The translations under genes were made by a program, and so were the position numbers. From the NCBI RefSeq assembly GCF_028527925.1, contig NZ_JAPESW010000008.1, positions 1 through 64,000 on the forward strand: DNA of 64,000 nucleotides. The letters run 5' to 3'. The notes beneath the pieces were generated by a model that searched no databases, had not been told where the DNA came from, and saw nothing but the letters and a program-made list of their open reading frames with translations. Positions 1 to 8,285 of this stretch are shown here, piece after piece (position 1 is the stretch's first letter; every line of letters begins with the position of its first letter). The DNA comes from Cellulomonas fimi (GTDB taxonomy: Bacteria; Actinomycetota; Actinomycetes; Actinomycetales; Cellulomonadaceae).

Positions 1-131
1 ACGCCGCGAGCACGGGGGTGTGGCCGCGGCCGGGTCCGCCCGGCTGCACGGGGTGGGGGTCGGTGGCGTGCCACGCGAACCCGTTGCCGATCGGCCCGCG
101 CAGCTCGCTCTGGTGGCCCACCTCGAGGTCC
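1..131 (-). pseudogene. Decayed fragment of a ferredoxin-reductase-like gene
   Basis: Positions about 44-131 match positions 1665-1752, inside the FAD-binding oxidoreductase gene of this window, with only about 6 mismatches in 88 bases and the same orientation. Read on the minus strand it encodes a short stretch like the reductase (ELRGPIGN, then WHATDPHPVQ) followed by a degenerate GGPGRG in place of the GGSG nucleotide-binding turn. The similarity stops abruptly near 131, so the 5' half is missing. The other end is cut by the window edge, so a truncated paralogue, rather than a mere remnant, cannot be excluded. Confidence 0.5.
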
Positions 132-178
132 CGGGGCAGTCTGGCACCCGGGGGTCGCGGGCTGTCGGTGGTGCTCGC

Positions 179-184
179 TACCGT
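179..184 (+). promoter_or_regulatory. -10 hexamer TACCGT, likely leaderless promoter
   Basis: TACCGT ends 6 bases before the GTG at 191 and there is no convincing ribosome binding site, so transcription would begin at or next to the start codon. Confidence 0.4.
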
Positions 185-190
185 CGAGGG

Positions 191-1183
191 GTGACGCTGA
201 CGACCACCGAGCACGACTTCGAGACGCTCGTGGAGCCGCTGCGGCGTGAGCTCCTGGCGCACTGCTACCGGATGACCGGCTCGCTGCACGACGCGGAGGA
301 CGTCCTGCAGGACGCCTACCTGCGCGCGTGGCGCGCGTTCGACCGGTTCGAGGGCCGCTCGTCGGTGCGGACGTGGATGTACCGCATCACGACGAACGCC
401 TGCCTCACGCACCTCGAGGGCCGGTCCCGCCGGCCGCTGCCGACCGGCCTCGGCGCACCGGCGGCCGACCCCGCGTCCGAGCCGCGTGAGGAGCACGCCG
501 TCGCGTGGCTCGAGCCGCTGCCCGACGCCGTCGTGTGGTCCGGGACGCCGAACGACCCGGCCGCCGACGTCGTGACGCGCGACAGCGTGCGACTCGCGTT
601 CGTCGCGGCGCTCCAGCACCTGACCGCGCAGCAGCGGGCCGTGCTCGTGCTGCGCGACGTCCTGCAGTGGAGCGCCGCGGAGGTCGCCGACGCGCTGGAC
701 CTCACGGTCGCGGGCGTGAACTCGACGCTCCAGCGGGCACGGGCGCACGTCGCGAAGCTCGACCCCGACGACGCGGGTGCGCTCGACGACGAGCGGCAGC
801 GCCGGCTGCTCGACGCGTACGTGCGGGCGTTCGAGTCGTACGACATCGGCGGGATCGTCGCGCTCATGGCCGAGGACGTCGTGTGGGAGATGCCGCCGTA
901 CCCCGAGTGGTACCGCGGGCGCGACGACGTCGCGGCGCTCATCGGCACGTGGTGCCCGGCGAAGGGGCCCGGCGCGCTGCGGCTCGTGCCCGCCGCGGTC
1001 AACGGCCAGCCCGCGTTCGGCGTCTACCTCCTCGACCCCGACGGCGTGCACCGCGCGTTCCAGCTCGCCGTGCTCGACATCGGTGCGGCCGGCGTGCAGC
1101 GCGTCGTCGTGTGGTTCGGCGTCGAGCGCCTCACGGCGTGCGGCCTGCCCGCCGAGCTCGCGCCCGCCGTCGCGACGTCCTAG
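191..1183 (+). CDS. Sigma-70 family factor with C-terminal SnoaL-like domain (SigG/SigJ type)
   Basis: RNA polymerase sigma factor of 330 residues. Sigma region 2 covers about residues 10-75 (ends around RTWMYRITTNACL) and region 4 about 135-190 (AQQRAVLVLRDVLQWSAAEV, then a helix ending LQRARAHV). The rest is a SnoaL-like domain (YDIGGIVALMAEDVVWEMPP), typical of the extracytoplasmic-type sigma factors with a fused NTF2-like tail that lack a classical anti-sigma partner. GTG at 191 was chosen because region 2 begins soon after it and a TACCGT hexamer sits just upstream; reading further upstream would enter the reductase-derived fragment. No anti-sigma gene is visible beside it. The regulon is unknown; in known families the C-terminal domain modulates sigma activity. 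Confidence 0.88.
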   Translation: MTLTTTEHDFETLVEPLRRELLAHCYRMTGSLHDAEDVLQDAYLRAWRAFDRFEGRSSVRTWMYRITTNACLTHLEGRSRRPLPTGLGAPAADPASEPREEHAVAWLEPLPDAVVWSGTPNDPAADVVTRDSVRLAFVAALQHLTAQQRAVLVLRDVLQWSAAEVADALDLTVAGVNSTLQRARAHVAKLDPDDAGALDDERQRRLLDAYVRAFESYDIGGIVALMAEDVVWEMPPYPEWYRGRDDVAALIGTWCPAKGPGALRLVPAAVNGQPAFGVYLLDPDGVHRAFQLAVLDIGAAGVQRVVVWFGVERLTACGLPAELAPAVATS

Positions 1184-1281
1184 CAGCACGGCCGCCGGCG
1201 CGACCGCGCCCGGAGGCAGGCCGGGGACCGGTCCGCGGGGACCCCGGCGGTGCGCGTGCGACGAGCCGTGGGGCAGCGCCG

Positions 1282-2100
1282 TCAGGTGCCCGTCGGGCCG
1301 AACCGTTCGGTCCGGATGCGCTCGGGGTCGTGACCGAGGTCGACGAGCAGGTCCGCGACCGTCTCGACGAACGGCGTCGGGCCGCACACGTACACGTGCG
1401 GACGCTCGTCGGGCGGGACGCACACCTGCGCGAGGAGGTCGGCGTCGACGCGCCCGACCCGGCCCGTCCAGCCGGGCGGACCGCGCCGCGTCCACACGCG
1501 CGTGACCTCGACGTCGTCGAAGGTCGCGAGCTCGCCGGCGTAGATCGCGTCGAGCGGCGTCCGGACCGAGACCACCAGCCGGAAGGGCGCGTGCGAGCCG
1601 GCCCGGCGACGCGTGCGCAGCATCGACATGAGGGGCACCAGCCCGGAGCCGCCCGCGACGAGCTGCACGGGGTGCGGGTCGGTCGCGTGCCACACGAACC
1701 AGTTGCCGATCGGCCCGCGCAGCTCGATCTGGTCGCCCACCTCGAGGTCCTGCGTGAGATAGGGCGACACCTCGCCGTCCTCGACGACCTGGACGGTCAG
1801 CGCGATCCGCTCAGGCGGGCCGTCGGAGGCCGCGCCCGCGGGGAGGCCGAGCGTGCCCGGGGACGCGAGGGAGTACGAGCGCTGCGTCGAGTAGCCGTCC
1901 TCGGCGGTCAGCCGCACGTCGACGTGCTGACCCGCCATCGCGCCGCGCCAGCCGGGCACGTCGAGCTCGAGGGTCGTCGCGGTCGGGGTCTCGCGGCGCG
2001 TGGCGACGAGGGTCGCGACGCGCCAGGGCAGGCGGTAGGGGGCGTCGTCGGGGGAGACCGGGGCGGCCTCGTCGTCCGGCTCGGCGTTCAGTCGCCCCAA
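1282..2100 (-). CDS. FAD-binding oxidoreductase (ferredoxin-NADP reductase family)
   Basis: Two-domain flavin reductase, about 272 residues. The FAD-binding barrel carries the RSYSLAS motif (R-x-Y-S), then GPIGNW; the NAD(P)-binding half carries VAGGSGLVPLMSM and ends with YVCGPTPFVETV, the usual CGP motif. It follows the sulfite-oxidase-like gene with a 13-bp overlap, so it is probably the electron donor or acceptor of that molybdoenzyme. The start is uncertain: TTG at 2100 and CTG at 2091 are the only options near the overlap, and no in-frame ATG/GTG precedes the domain. There is no 2Fe-2S motif, so electrons must pass directly or through another carrier. A near-identical fragment lies at the left edge of the window. 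Confidence 0.85.
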   Translation of the reverse strand: MGRLNAEPDDEAAPVSPDDAPYRLPWRVATLVATRRETPTATTLELDVPGWRGAMAGQHVDVRLTAEDGYSTQRSYSLASPGTLGLPAGAASDGPPERIALTVQVVEDGEVSPYLTQDLEVGDQIELRGPIGNWFVWHATDPHPVQLVAGGSGLVPLMSMLRTRRRAGSHAPFRLVVSVRTPLDAIYAGELATFDDVEVTRVWTRRGPPGWTGRVGRVDADLLAQVCVPPDERPHVYVCGPTPFVETVADLLVDLGHDPERIRTERFGPTGT

Positions 2101-2690
2101 TACCGCTGCTCCTTCCACGGGTCCCCGTACTGGTGGTAGCCGAGCTTCTCCCAGAAGCCCCACTGGTCGTCGGTCAGCAGGTCGATGCGGCGGACCCACT
2201 TCGCGGACTTCCAGAAGTACAGGTGGGGGATCAGCAGCCGCGCGGGGCCGCCGTGCTCGGGAGGGAGGGGGGCGCCGTCGTACTGGTACGCGATCCACGC
2301 GCGTCCGCCGCGCAGGTCGGCGAGCGGCACGTTCGTGGTGTAGCCCCCGTCGCAGTGCGCGAGCGCGTACTGCTCGTCGTCCGCGACCTCGACCGCGTCG
2401 AGGAGGCGGTCGAGCGACACGCCGCGCCACGACGTGTCGAGCTTGGTCCACTTCGTGACGCAGTGGATGTCGACCACGATGTCGTCGGCCGGCAGCGCCG
2501 TGAGCTCCGCCCAGGACCACGTGGCGCGCGGCCCGGCGGCGCCGCCGATCGAGAACGTCCAGGTGGACAGGTCGGTGCGGGGCGTCGGGCCTGCGGAGAG
2601 CACCGGGAAGCCACGCTCGAGGTACTGGCCGGGTGGCAGGCGCGGGTCGGCCTCGCGTCGCCCGCGGAAGCCGCGGGAGACGATCGCCAT
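2088..2690 (-). CDS. Sulfite-oxidase-like molybdopterin oxidoreductase
   Basis: 200-residue protein of the small oxidoreductase-molybdopterin family (sulfite oxidase fold without heme or dimerisation domain). The likely molybdenum ligand is the cysteine in VVDIHCVTKW, and the C-terminal half contains conserved FWKSAKWVRRIDLL and QWGFWE. No Tat or Sec signal is visible (it starts MAIVSRGF), so it is probably cytoplasmic. Paired with the flavin reductase directly downstream; the natural substrate is unknown for this subfamily. ATG at 2690 is the first sensible start; upstream there is no coding signal and only a weak ribosome binding site. Confidence 0.85.
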   Translation of the reverse strand: MAIVSRGFRGRREADPRLPPGQYLERGFPVLSAGPTPRTDLSTWTFSIGGAAGPRATWSWAELTALPADDIVVDIHCVTKWTKLDTSWRGVSLDRLLDAVEVADDEQYALAHCDGGYTTNVPLADLRGGRAWIAYQYDGAPLPPEHGGPARLLIPHLYFWKSAKWVRRIDLLTDDQWGFWEKLGYHQYGDPWKEQRYWGD

Positions 2691-2995
2691 CAGCGGAGGG
2701 GCGCGGCTGCGGCCGCGCAGGTCGGGACGTCCACGGGTGCGGGTGCCATCGTCGCTCCGGTCTGCTCGGGGGCGTTCGGGGCCATCATGGGCCGCGCCGC
2801 GGGCCGTCCGCCAGAGCCGGGTGCCAGGTGGGGGTCGTCGGGGCCGCCGCCGGCCGTCCGCGCGCGTCGTCGCCCTCGCGGCTCCTGGAGGCCGCGACGC
2901 CGACCACCGGGTCGCACGTCGAGCCGCGGACGAGCCGTGCGGCGGACGTCGCGGTGCGTCGCGCTGACCCAGGTCCGCGCGACGCACCGGTCGGC
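2691..2995. other. Intergenic stretch, no gene recognised
   Basis: About 305 bases between the molybdoenzyme start and the helicase stop, both on the minus strand. The open frames here are GC-rich shadow frames with no domain, start signal or codon bias worth calling. It should hold the promoter of the molybdoenzyme operon, but no clear TANNNT/TTGACA pair was found. Confidence 0.5.
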
Positions 2996-4582
2996 TCAGC
3001 CGCCCGAGGGAGCGCCCGCGGGGCGACCCGCACGGCCACGGCCACCGCGACGTCCGCGGCGTCCCGCGCCCGCACCGGCCGAGGTGTCGGCCGGGGCGGT
3101 CGACGGCGTCGGGCCGCCGGAGCTGTAGCGCAGGGTGCTCGACGTGCCGCCCGCCGCGGACCGCGTGCCGCCCGCGCGGCCGCCGTCGCCGGCACGACCG
3201 CCGCCGCCCGCACGACCGGCGCCGCCGGAACGACCGCCGGCCGCGGCGCGCGGGCCGCCGCCGCTGCGTGCGCCGTTCGACGGGCCGGACGCCGAGCCGG
3301 CACGAGCCGACGTACCGGCTCCTCGCCCGGCACCGCCGCGACCGCCGGAGCCGCGCGAGCCGCCGCCCTGCGACGCGCGCGAGGAGGTGGCCGAAGGGGC
3401 GGGGGCCGGGGCGACCGGGGCCGCGACCTCGCCGACGAGCGCGGCGAGGTGCGCGTCGCCGAGGGCGACCGGCCGCGGCTGCGCGGTGATCTTCGCGGCC
3501 CGCGTGAGGGCGCGGACGTCGGCGCGCTGCTCGGGGAGGACGAGCGTCACGACGTCGCCGCCGGCTCCGGCTCGCGCGGTGCGGCCCGAGCGGTGCAGGT
3601 ACGCCTTGTGCTCGGCGGGCGGGTCGACGTGGACGACGAGGCCGACGTCGTCGACGTGGATCCCGCGCGCGGCGATGTCGGTCGCGACGAGGACGCGGAC
3701 GGCCCCGGTCGAGAACGCCTCGAGGTTGCGCTCGCGAGCGCCCTGGCCGAGGTTGCCGTGCAGGTCGACCGACGGGATGCCGTCGGCGGTGAGCTGCTTG
3801 GCGAGCTTCTTGGCCTGGTGCTTGGTGCGCGTGAACAGCACGCGACGGCCGGTGCCGGACGCGAGCGCGCGCACGACGGCCTTCTTGCTGTCGGCGTCGG
3901 CGACCTCGAGCAGGTGGTGCGTCATCGCGGCGACGGGCGACTGCGCGGTGTCGACCGCGTGCTCGACGGGCTTGGTGAGGTAGCGCTTCACGAGCACGTC
4001 CACGCCGTTGTCGAGCGTCGCGGAGAACAGCAGGCGCTGACCGGTGCGCGGGGTGCGGTCGAGCAGGCGCTTGACGACGGGCAGGAAGCCGAGGTCGGCC
4101 ATGTGGTCGGCCTCGTCGAGGACGGTGACGGCGACGTCGTCGAGCGACACGAGGCCCTGCCGGAGCAGGTCCTCGAGGCGGCCGGGGCACGCGACGAGGA
4201 TGTCGGCGCCGCGCTGGAGCGCGGTCACCTGGCGGGACTGGGCGACGCCGCCGAACACGACGGTCGTGCTCAGGCCCGCGGCCGCGGCGAGCGGGGCGAT
4301 CGTCGCGTCGATCTGGCTCGCGAGCTCGCGGGTCGGCGCCAGGACGAGCGCGCGCGGCCGGGACGGCGCGGTGCGACGGCCGGCGGCGGCGGTGCGCGCG
4401 ACGACCGGGATGGCGAACGCGAGCGTCTTGCCGGAGCCGGTGCGGCCGCGGCCGAGCACGTCGGTGCCGGCGAGCGAGTCGCGCAGGGTGGCGGTCTGGA
4501 TGGGGAACGGGCTGGTGATGCCGTCGTCCGCGAGGGCGCGGACGAGCACGGCGGGCACGCCGAGGTCGGCGAAGGTGGTCAC
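2996..4582 (-). CDS. DEAD-box ATP-dependent RNA helicase
   Basis: 528-residue RNA helicase. Motifs in order: Q motif near FPIQTATL, Walker A RTGSGKT, PTRELA, CPGRL, DEAD in VLDEADHMADLGF, SAT in LFSATL, then the second RecA domain with LFTRTK, DIAARGI and HRSGRTARAG. From about residue 380 the tail is a disordered Gly/Arg/Ala/Ser-rich segment with repeated RGG-like groups (GGRGGAGRG), typical of RNA-binding helicases of the RhlE/CshA type in actinomycetes. GTG at 4582 gives VTTFADLG at the expected N-terminus, with GAGAGG upstream as a ribosome binding site. Expected role: RNA remodelling in ribosome assembly, decay or cold adaptation; the precise paralogue is not assigned. Confidence 0.93.
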   Translation of the reverse strand: MTTFADLGVPAVLVRALADDGITSPFPIQTATLRDSLAGTDVLGRGRTGSGKTLAFAIPVVARTAAAGRRTAPSRPRALVLAPTRELASQIDATIAPLAAAAGLSTTVVFGGVAQSRQVTALQRGADILVACPGRLEDLLRQGLVSLDDVAVTVLDEADHMADLGFLPVVKRLLDRTPRTGQRLLFSATLDNGVDVLVKRYLTKPVEHAVDTAQSPVAAMTHHLLEVADADSKKAVVRALASGTGRRVLFTRTKHQAKKLAKQLTADGIPSVDLHGNLGQGARERNLEAFSTGAVRVLVATDIAARGIHVDDVGLVVHVDPPAEHKAYLHRSGRTARAGAGGDVVTLVLPEQRADVRALTRAAKITAQPRPVALGDAHLAALVGEVAAPVAPAPAPSATSSRASQGGGSRGSGGRGGAGRGAGTSARAGSASGPSNGARSGGGPRAAAGGRSGGAGRAGGGGRAGDGGRAGGTRSAAGGTSSTLRYSSGGPTPSTAPADTSAGAGAGRRGRRGGRGRAGRPAGAPSGG

Positions 4583-4791
4583 AGTGGGGCCTCTCGGGGA
4601 GGGTCGTCGGAGCCGCCGCAGGTAAGACCGGGGGTCTCCACGACGCGGGGCGCGCGGTGTCGCGCTGCCCGGGGATGCCACCAGGGTCTCACACCGGGCG
4701 TCCGGTGTGCCTGTGACGTCCACCGCCACGCCGCGCGCTCGGCGACCGGCCGGGCCGTCGCGGCCTCCCGGGCGGGGGCGTCACGGCTGGC

Positions 4792-4797
4792 TAGGCT
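4792..4797 (+). promoter_or_regulatory. -10 hexamer TAGGCT upstream of the CYTH gene
   Basis: TAGGCT ends 6 bases before an ATG at 4804 that opens a 13-codon reading frame leading into the CYTH gene. The spacing fits a leaderless start at 4804. Confidence 0.4.
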
Positions 4798-4803
4798 CGG
4801 AGG

Positions 4804-4845
4804 ATGCACACCACGGGGTCCCGCGCGGGGCGGTCGGTCCGATGA
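4804..4845 (+). CDS. Putative 13-residue leader peptide ahead of the CYTH gene
   Basis: ATG at 4804 opens a 13-codon frame (MHTTGSRAGRSVR) whose TGA at 4843-4845 overlaps the CYTH start codon as ATGA. It sits at leaderless distance from TAGGCT, while the CYTH ATG has only a weak ribosome binding site, so translational coupling is plausible. No sequence-based function for the peptide itself. It could be fortuitous. Confidence 0.35.
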   Translation: MHTTGSRAGRSVR

Positions 4846-5477
4846 GCGACACGGGCTACGGCGACTTCGAGTTCGAGCGGCGCTTCTACGTGGAGCGACT
4901 GCCGACGGAGCTGATGGAGGAGACGCCGACGCTCATCGTCCAGAGCTACCTGCTGGCCGAGGACGGGTTCGCGGTGCGCGTGCGCGCGCAGGCGTCGGGG
5001 ATCGAGGGCATCGACCCGCACGCCGACGAGCTCGCGGTGCTGGAGGCGCACGTCGGCGCGGTCGACTTCTGCGCGATCACGGTCAAGGGCCCGATGGTCG
5101 AGGGGACCCGCTACGAGGTGGAGCGCGAGCTCGACCCGCTGGTCGCGGTCGAGATCGTGCGTCGGGCGCCGGCGCGTGTCGCGAAGCTGCGGCACTCGGC
5201 GTGGCTGGGCACCGACGGCTGGGTGATCGACGTGTTCGCGGGCGGGAACGCGCCGCTCGTGATCGCGGAGGTGGAGCGCGGCGGGCCCGTCACGGACCTC
5301 GTCGTCCCCGAGTTCTGCACGACCGAGGTGACGGTCGACGGGCGCTTCGCGAACGACGGGCTGGCGCGGCACCCGTTCGGGGAGTGGGCCTCGGCATGGC
5401 GGTCGGAGCTGCTCGCGACCGGACCGCGCTTCCTGACCGGTCTCGGCCACAACCACCTGCCGGGTGAGACGGACTGA
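4842..5477 (+). CDS. CYTH domain protein
   Basis: 211-residue single-domain protein of the CYTH/triphosphate tunnel metalloenzyme superfamily. The N-terminal signature normally ExExK appears as EFERRF (residues about 9-14), so the usual lysine is arginine. Alternating charged strands follow (VRVRAQ, ITVKGP, RYEVERELD, VAKLRHSAW, EVERG), as expected for the tunnel. Members hydrolyse triphosphates such as tripolyphosphate or thiamine triphosphate, or cyclise ATP; the substrate here cannot be told. ATG at 4842 places the signature at the N-terminus. A second CYTH domain, fused to CHAD, is encoded at 6659-8212, so both may touch polyphosphate metabolism. Confidence 0.85.
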   Translation: MSDTGYGDFEFERRFYVERLPTELMEETPTLIVQSYLLAEDGFAVRVRAQASGIEGIDPHADELAVLEAHVGAVDFCAITVKGPMVEGTRYEVERELDPLVAVEIVRRAPARVAKLRHSAWLGTDGWVIDVFAGGNAPLVIAEVERGGPVTDLVVPEFCTTEVTVDGRFANDGLARHPFGEWASAWRSELLATGPRFLTGLGHNHLPGETD

Positions 5478-5514
5478 CCGTCGCGGGGACGAGCCCGGGA
5501 GCCGTCCGGAACAA

Positions 5515-5530
5515 AGTTGAATCATCAACT
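5515..5530. promoter_or_regulatory. Perfect palindrome AGTTGA-ATCA-TCAACT, MarR-type operator candidate
   Basis: Six-base perfect arms with a 4-base centre, AT-rich in an otherwise very GC-rich region, 36 bases before the VOC gene start and next to TATTGTA, which could serve as its -10. TTGA/TCAA half-sites are typical of MarR-family repressors, which often control ring-cleavage and glyoxalase genes. No MarR gene lies in this window. Confidence 0.55.
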
Positions 5531-5566
5531 ATTGTACGGAGGAGCGAGCCCATCCCAGGAGGTCCC

Positions 5567-6505
5567 ATGTCCACCGCTCCCGTCCCCGGCCAGGGTGCCG
5601 CCGTCCGCGGCGTCGCCCGCTCCGCGCACGACTCGATCGCCGCCGGCACCGGCATGGACGCCGTGACGCTCCTCGTCGGCGACCTCGACCGCCAGCTGCG
5701 GTTCTACCGCGACGCGATCGGTCTCGACGTGCTGCCCGACCCGGGCGAGCGGTTCGGCGACGCGCGCCCCGACGTCGTCACGCTCGGCCGCGGCACCACG
5801 CCGCTCGTGGTCCTCCGGCACACCCCCGACCTCCCGCCCGCGCAGCGCGGCTCGGCCGGCCTGTTCCACACCGCGCTCCTGTTCGACGACCGCGCGGGCC
5901 TCGCCGCGACGCTCGCGTCCGTCGCGCAGCGCGCCCCCGAGACCTACGTCGGCTCCGCCGACCACCTCGTGTCGCTCGCGTTCTACCTCACCGACCCCGA
6001 GGGCAACGGCGTCGAGCTCTACTGGGACCGCAGCCGCGACCAGTGGCAGCACGACGCCGACGGCCGCGTCGTCATGGACTCGCTGCGGCTCGACCCGAAC
6101 GGGTTCGTCCGCGAGAACCTCGCGCAGGACCTCGACCAGCGGCCCGAGGGCGACGCGGTCGTCGGGCACGTGCACCTGCAGGTCGGCGACGTGCCCTCCG
6201 CCCGGGCGTTCTACGTCGACGCGCTCGGCTTCGACGTCACCGCCGAGTGGCACGGCGCGCTCTTCGTGTCCGCGGGCGGGTACCACCACCACCTCGCGAT
6301 GAACACGTGGAACAGCGCCGGGGCCGGCCCCCGGGCCTCCGCGCTCGGCCTCGGCGAGGTCCGCATCGTCGTGCCGACCGCCGACGACCTCGGTGCGCTC
6401 GCGGACCGCGTCGCGTTCGCCGGGACGCGCCCCGTCGACGACGGCGCGACGCTCCTCTTCGAGGACCCGTGGCGCAACGTCGTCCGGGTGAGCGCCGCGG
6501 CCTGA
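5567..6505 (+). CDS. VOC family protein, catechol 2,3-dioxygenase/glyoxalase type (CatE-like)
   Basis: 312 residues with two vicinal-oxygen-chelate modules. Module 1 begins MDAVTLLVGDL and module 2 GHVHLQVGDV. Likely metal ligands are His in GHVHL, His in YHHHLAMNTW and Glu in GVELYWD; the last strand of module 2 reads WRNVVRV and lacks the usual Glu. The overall order resembles Bacillus CatE-type extradiol dioxygenases rather than glyoxalase I. Excellent ribosome binding site (AGGAGG) 5 bases before ATG 5567. Preceded by the AT-rich palindrome, suggesting induction by a ligand of a MarR-type repressor. Probably handles an aromatic or quinone-like compound; the substrate is not determinable. 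Confidence 0.88.
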   Translation: MSTAPVPGQGAAVRGVARSAHDSIAAGTGMDAVTLLVGDLDRQLRFYRDAIGLDVLPDPGERFGDARPDVVTLGRGTTPLVVLRHTPDLPPAQRGSAGLFHTALLFDDRAGLAATLASVAQRAPETYVGSADHLVSLAFYLTDPEGNGVELYWDRSRDQWQHDADGRVVMDSLRLDPNGFVRENLAQDLDQRPEGDAVVGHVHLQVGDVPSARAFYVDALGFDVTAEWHGALFVSAGGYHHHLAMNTWNSAGAGPRASALGLGEVRIVVPTADDLGALADRVAFAGTRPVDDGATLLFEDPWRNVVRVSAAA

Positions 6506-6612
6506 GCCGGGAGACCCGCGTGGGCGACGGCCGGCCCGGCAGGGCGGCCGTCAGCCGTCCGGGTGGGCGCAGCGATCGCGCGACACGTCGACCTGCCCGT
6601 GCCCTGCAGCTT

Positions 6613-6677
6613 CCGGCCGCCAGGCTGTGCAGGATCCGGGGTGCGGTGCTCCCGGCCGTCAGGCTGTCCAGGATCGG
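6613..6677. repeat. Imperfect direct repeat duplicating the 3' end of the CYTH-CHAD gene
   Basis: The segments 6613-6639 and 6652-6677 differ by two substitutions and one indel. The second copy covers the last codons and stop codon of the minus-strand CYTH-CHAD gene; the first lies just beyond it. This looks like a local duplication. Confidence 0.6.
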
Positions 6678-8212
6678 TGCCCCGGCGCGAGCGCCCGGCG
6701 GACCGCCCGCAGCGCCGCACGCTCGGCGGCGTCGGCTGCCGACTGCTCGAGCGCGTGCAGACGCCCGAACGTGAAGGCGTTCTCGCCGTCGAGGTGCGCC
6801 TGCACGCCGAGCCGGCGCAACGTCTCGCGCCGCACGACGGTGTCCTGCTGGCGGCCCAGCACGTCCTGGACGTCGTGCGCGCGGGACGCGCTGCGCCGCG
6901 CGGGTCCCCCGACGACGAGCGCCGCCGTCGTGGCCGCGTACCGCGCCCGGCGGGCGGCCTTGCGGACCTCGTGCCGCGCCGTGTCGCGCGCGTCGCCCGC
7001 GGCCTGCTCGGCCTCCTCGGCCCGCCGCTCGAGGCGGCGCCACGCGCGCGCCACCCGCCGGGGGAGCACCTCCTCGGCGGCGTCGTCGGCGCGCGGTCCC
7101 CGCGGCAGCGTCGTCGCCCACGCGTCCAGCGTCGCGAGCAGGCGCAGGTGCTCGGGCGAGTCGAGGAGCGTGACCGCGCGCGCGAGCGCGGCGTCGCGCG
7201 CGGCCGAGCGGTCGTCGACGACGCGCCGCTCGACGGGTCCGAGCACGAGCTCGACGGGTTCGGCGGCGAGACGCTCGACCAGCGCGGCCTGCTCGACGTG
7301 CGGGTCGCGCGCGGCGCCCAGCACCCGGGCGACCTCCCGGAGCTCGGCGCGCACGGGCTCGGTCACGGCGCGGTCGACGACCGGCCGGAAGACACCGAGC
7401 GTCGCGCGCAGCCGGCGCGCGGCGACACGCGCGTCGTGCACCGCCTCGTCGTCGCCGAGCCGCACGCCGGTCTCCGCGGCCAGGAGCCGCTCGACGTCCC
7501 GTGCGACCCGCGCGCGCACCGCCTCCGCCGCGGTGCCGTCCGCCGGCTCGCGCGCCGCGGGCGCGGGGATGGCGGGACCGAGCGCGCGCTGCAGCTTCGA
7601 CTCCGCGCGCGGCGCCCCGCCCGCCCGGGCGAGCGCGCTGCCCGCGGCCGCCAGCAGGTCGTCGTCGCCCGTGACGAGCTCGACCTCCCACTCCCGCCAG
7701 CGCGGGAGGTCGGCGGCGTCCGCCGTCGCGCGCGTCCCGGCGTCCCCCCGGTCGTCGCCCACGTCCCGCGGCGCGCGCGCCTCGACGACGTCGTCCGCCA
7801 GCTCGGCGAGCACCGCGCCCTGGTCGTCGAGCAGGAGCGTCGTCGCGCGCGTCGTGACGAGCTCGACGACGGGCACGAGCGCGGCGTCGCGCACGCGCGA
7901 CCGCACGAGCGCCACGAGCTCGTCGGGCGGGGTGGTCGGCGCGCCGTCGACGCGGTGCTCGGCGCGGCGGCGGCCCGCGTCGTCGCTGCCGAGCGGGACC
8001 TTGAGGTGCCACCCCGCGTCGTGCCCGCCCGTGCGACGGCGCAGCGACACGCCCGCGCGGGCGAGGTCGAGCCGCGGCGAGTCCCAGTAGGTCGCGACGA
8101 GGCGGTCGGCGTCCTGCCGCTCGACGCGCGCGACGCCAGGCAGGCCGGTCAGGTCCGGGAGCGGGGTGTCGGGTGCGATCTCGAACGCGGTCTCGACCTC
8201 GTCGTGCGCCAT
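6659..8212 (-). CDS. CYTH and CHAD domain protein
   Basis: 517 residues. The N-terminal CYTH domain (about 1-200; signature altered to VETAFEI, then LVATYWDSP, VSLRRRTGG, WHLKVPLG) is followed by a CHAD domain (about 225-510) rich in Arg/Ala helices with conserved histidines: DEAVHDARVAARRLRATL and ARHEVRKAARRARYA. CHAD domains bind polyphosphate and are often fused to CYTH enzymes, so this protein probably acts on or associates with polyphosphate. ATG at 8212 fits the domain start. The gene stands alone between the VOC gene and the ECF transporter operon. The 3' end is duplicated just downstream. Confidence 0.92.
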   Translation of the reverse strand: MAHDEVETAFEIAPDTPLPDLTGLPGVARVERQDADRLVATYWDSPRLDLARAGVSLRRRTGGHDAGWHLKVPLGSDDAGRRRAEHRVDGAPTTPPDELVALVRSRVRDAALVPVVELVTTRATTLLLDDQGAVLAELADDVVEARAPRDVGDDRGDAGTRATADAADLPRWREWEVELVTGDDDLLAAAGSALARAGGAPRAESKLQRALGPAIPAPAAREPADGTAAEAVRARVARDVERLLAAETGVRLGDDEAVHDARVAARRLRATLGVFRPVVDRAVTEPVRAELREVARVLGAARDPHVEQAALVERLAAEPVELVLGPVERRVVDDRSAARDAALARAVTLLDSPEHLRLLATLDAWATTLPRGPRADDAAEEVLPRRVARAWRRLERRAEEAEQAAGDARDTARHEVRKAARRARYAATTAALVVGGPARRSASRAHDVQDVLGRQQDTVVRRETLRRLGVQAHLDGENAFTFGRLHALEQSAADAAERAALRAVRRALAPGHRSWTA

Positions 8213-8285
8213 GCGTCGAGCGTCGCACCCGGTCGCTCGGGTCGCCCGGTGAGGCGACGCCGCCCGGTCCCGCCGCGCCCACCGC

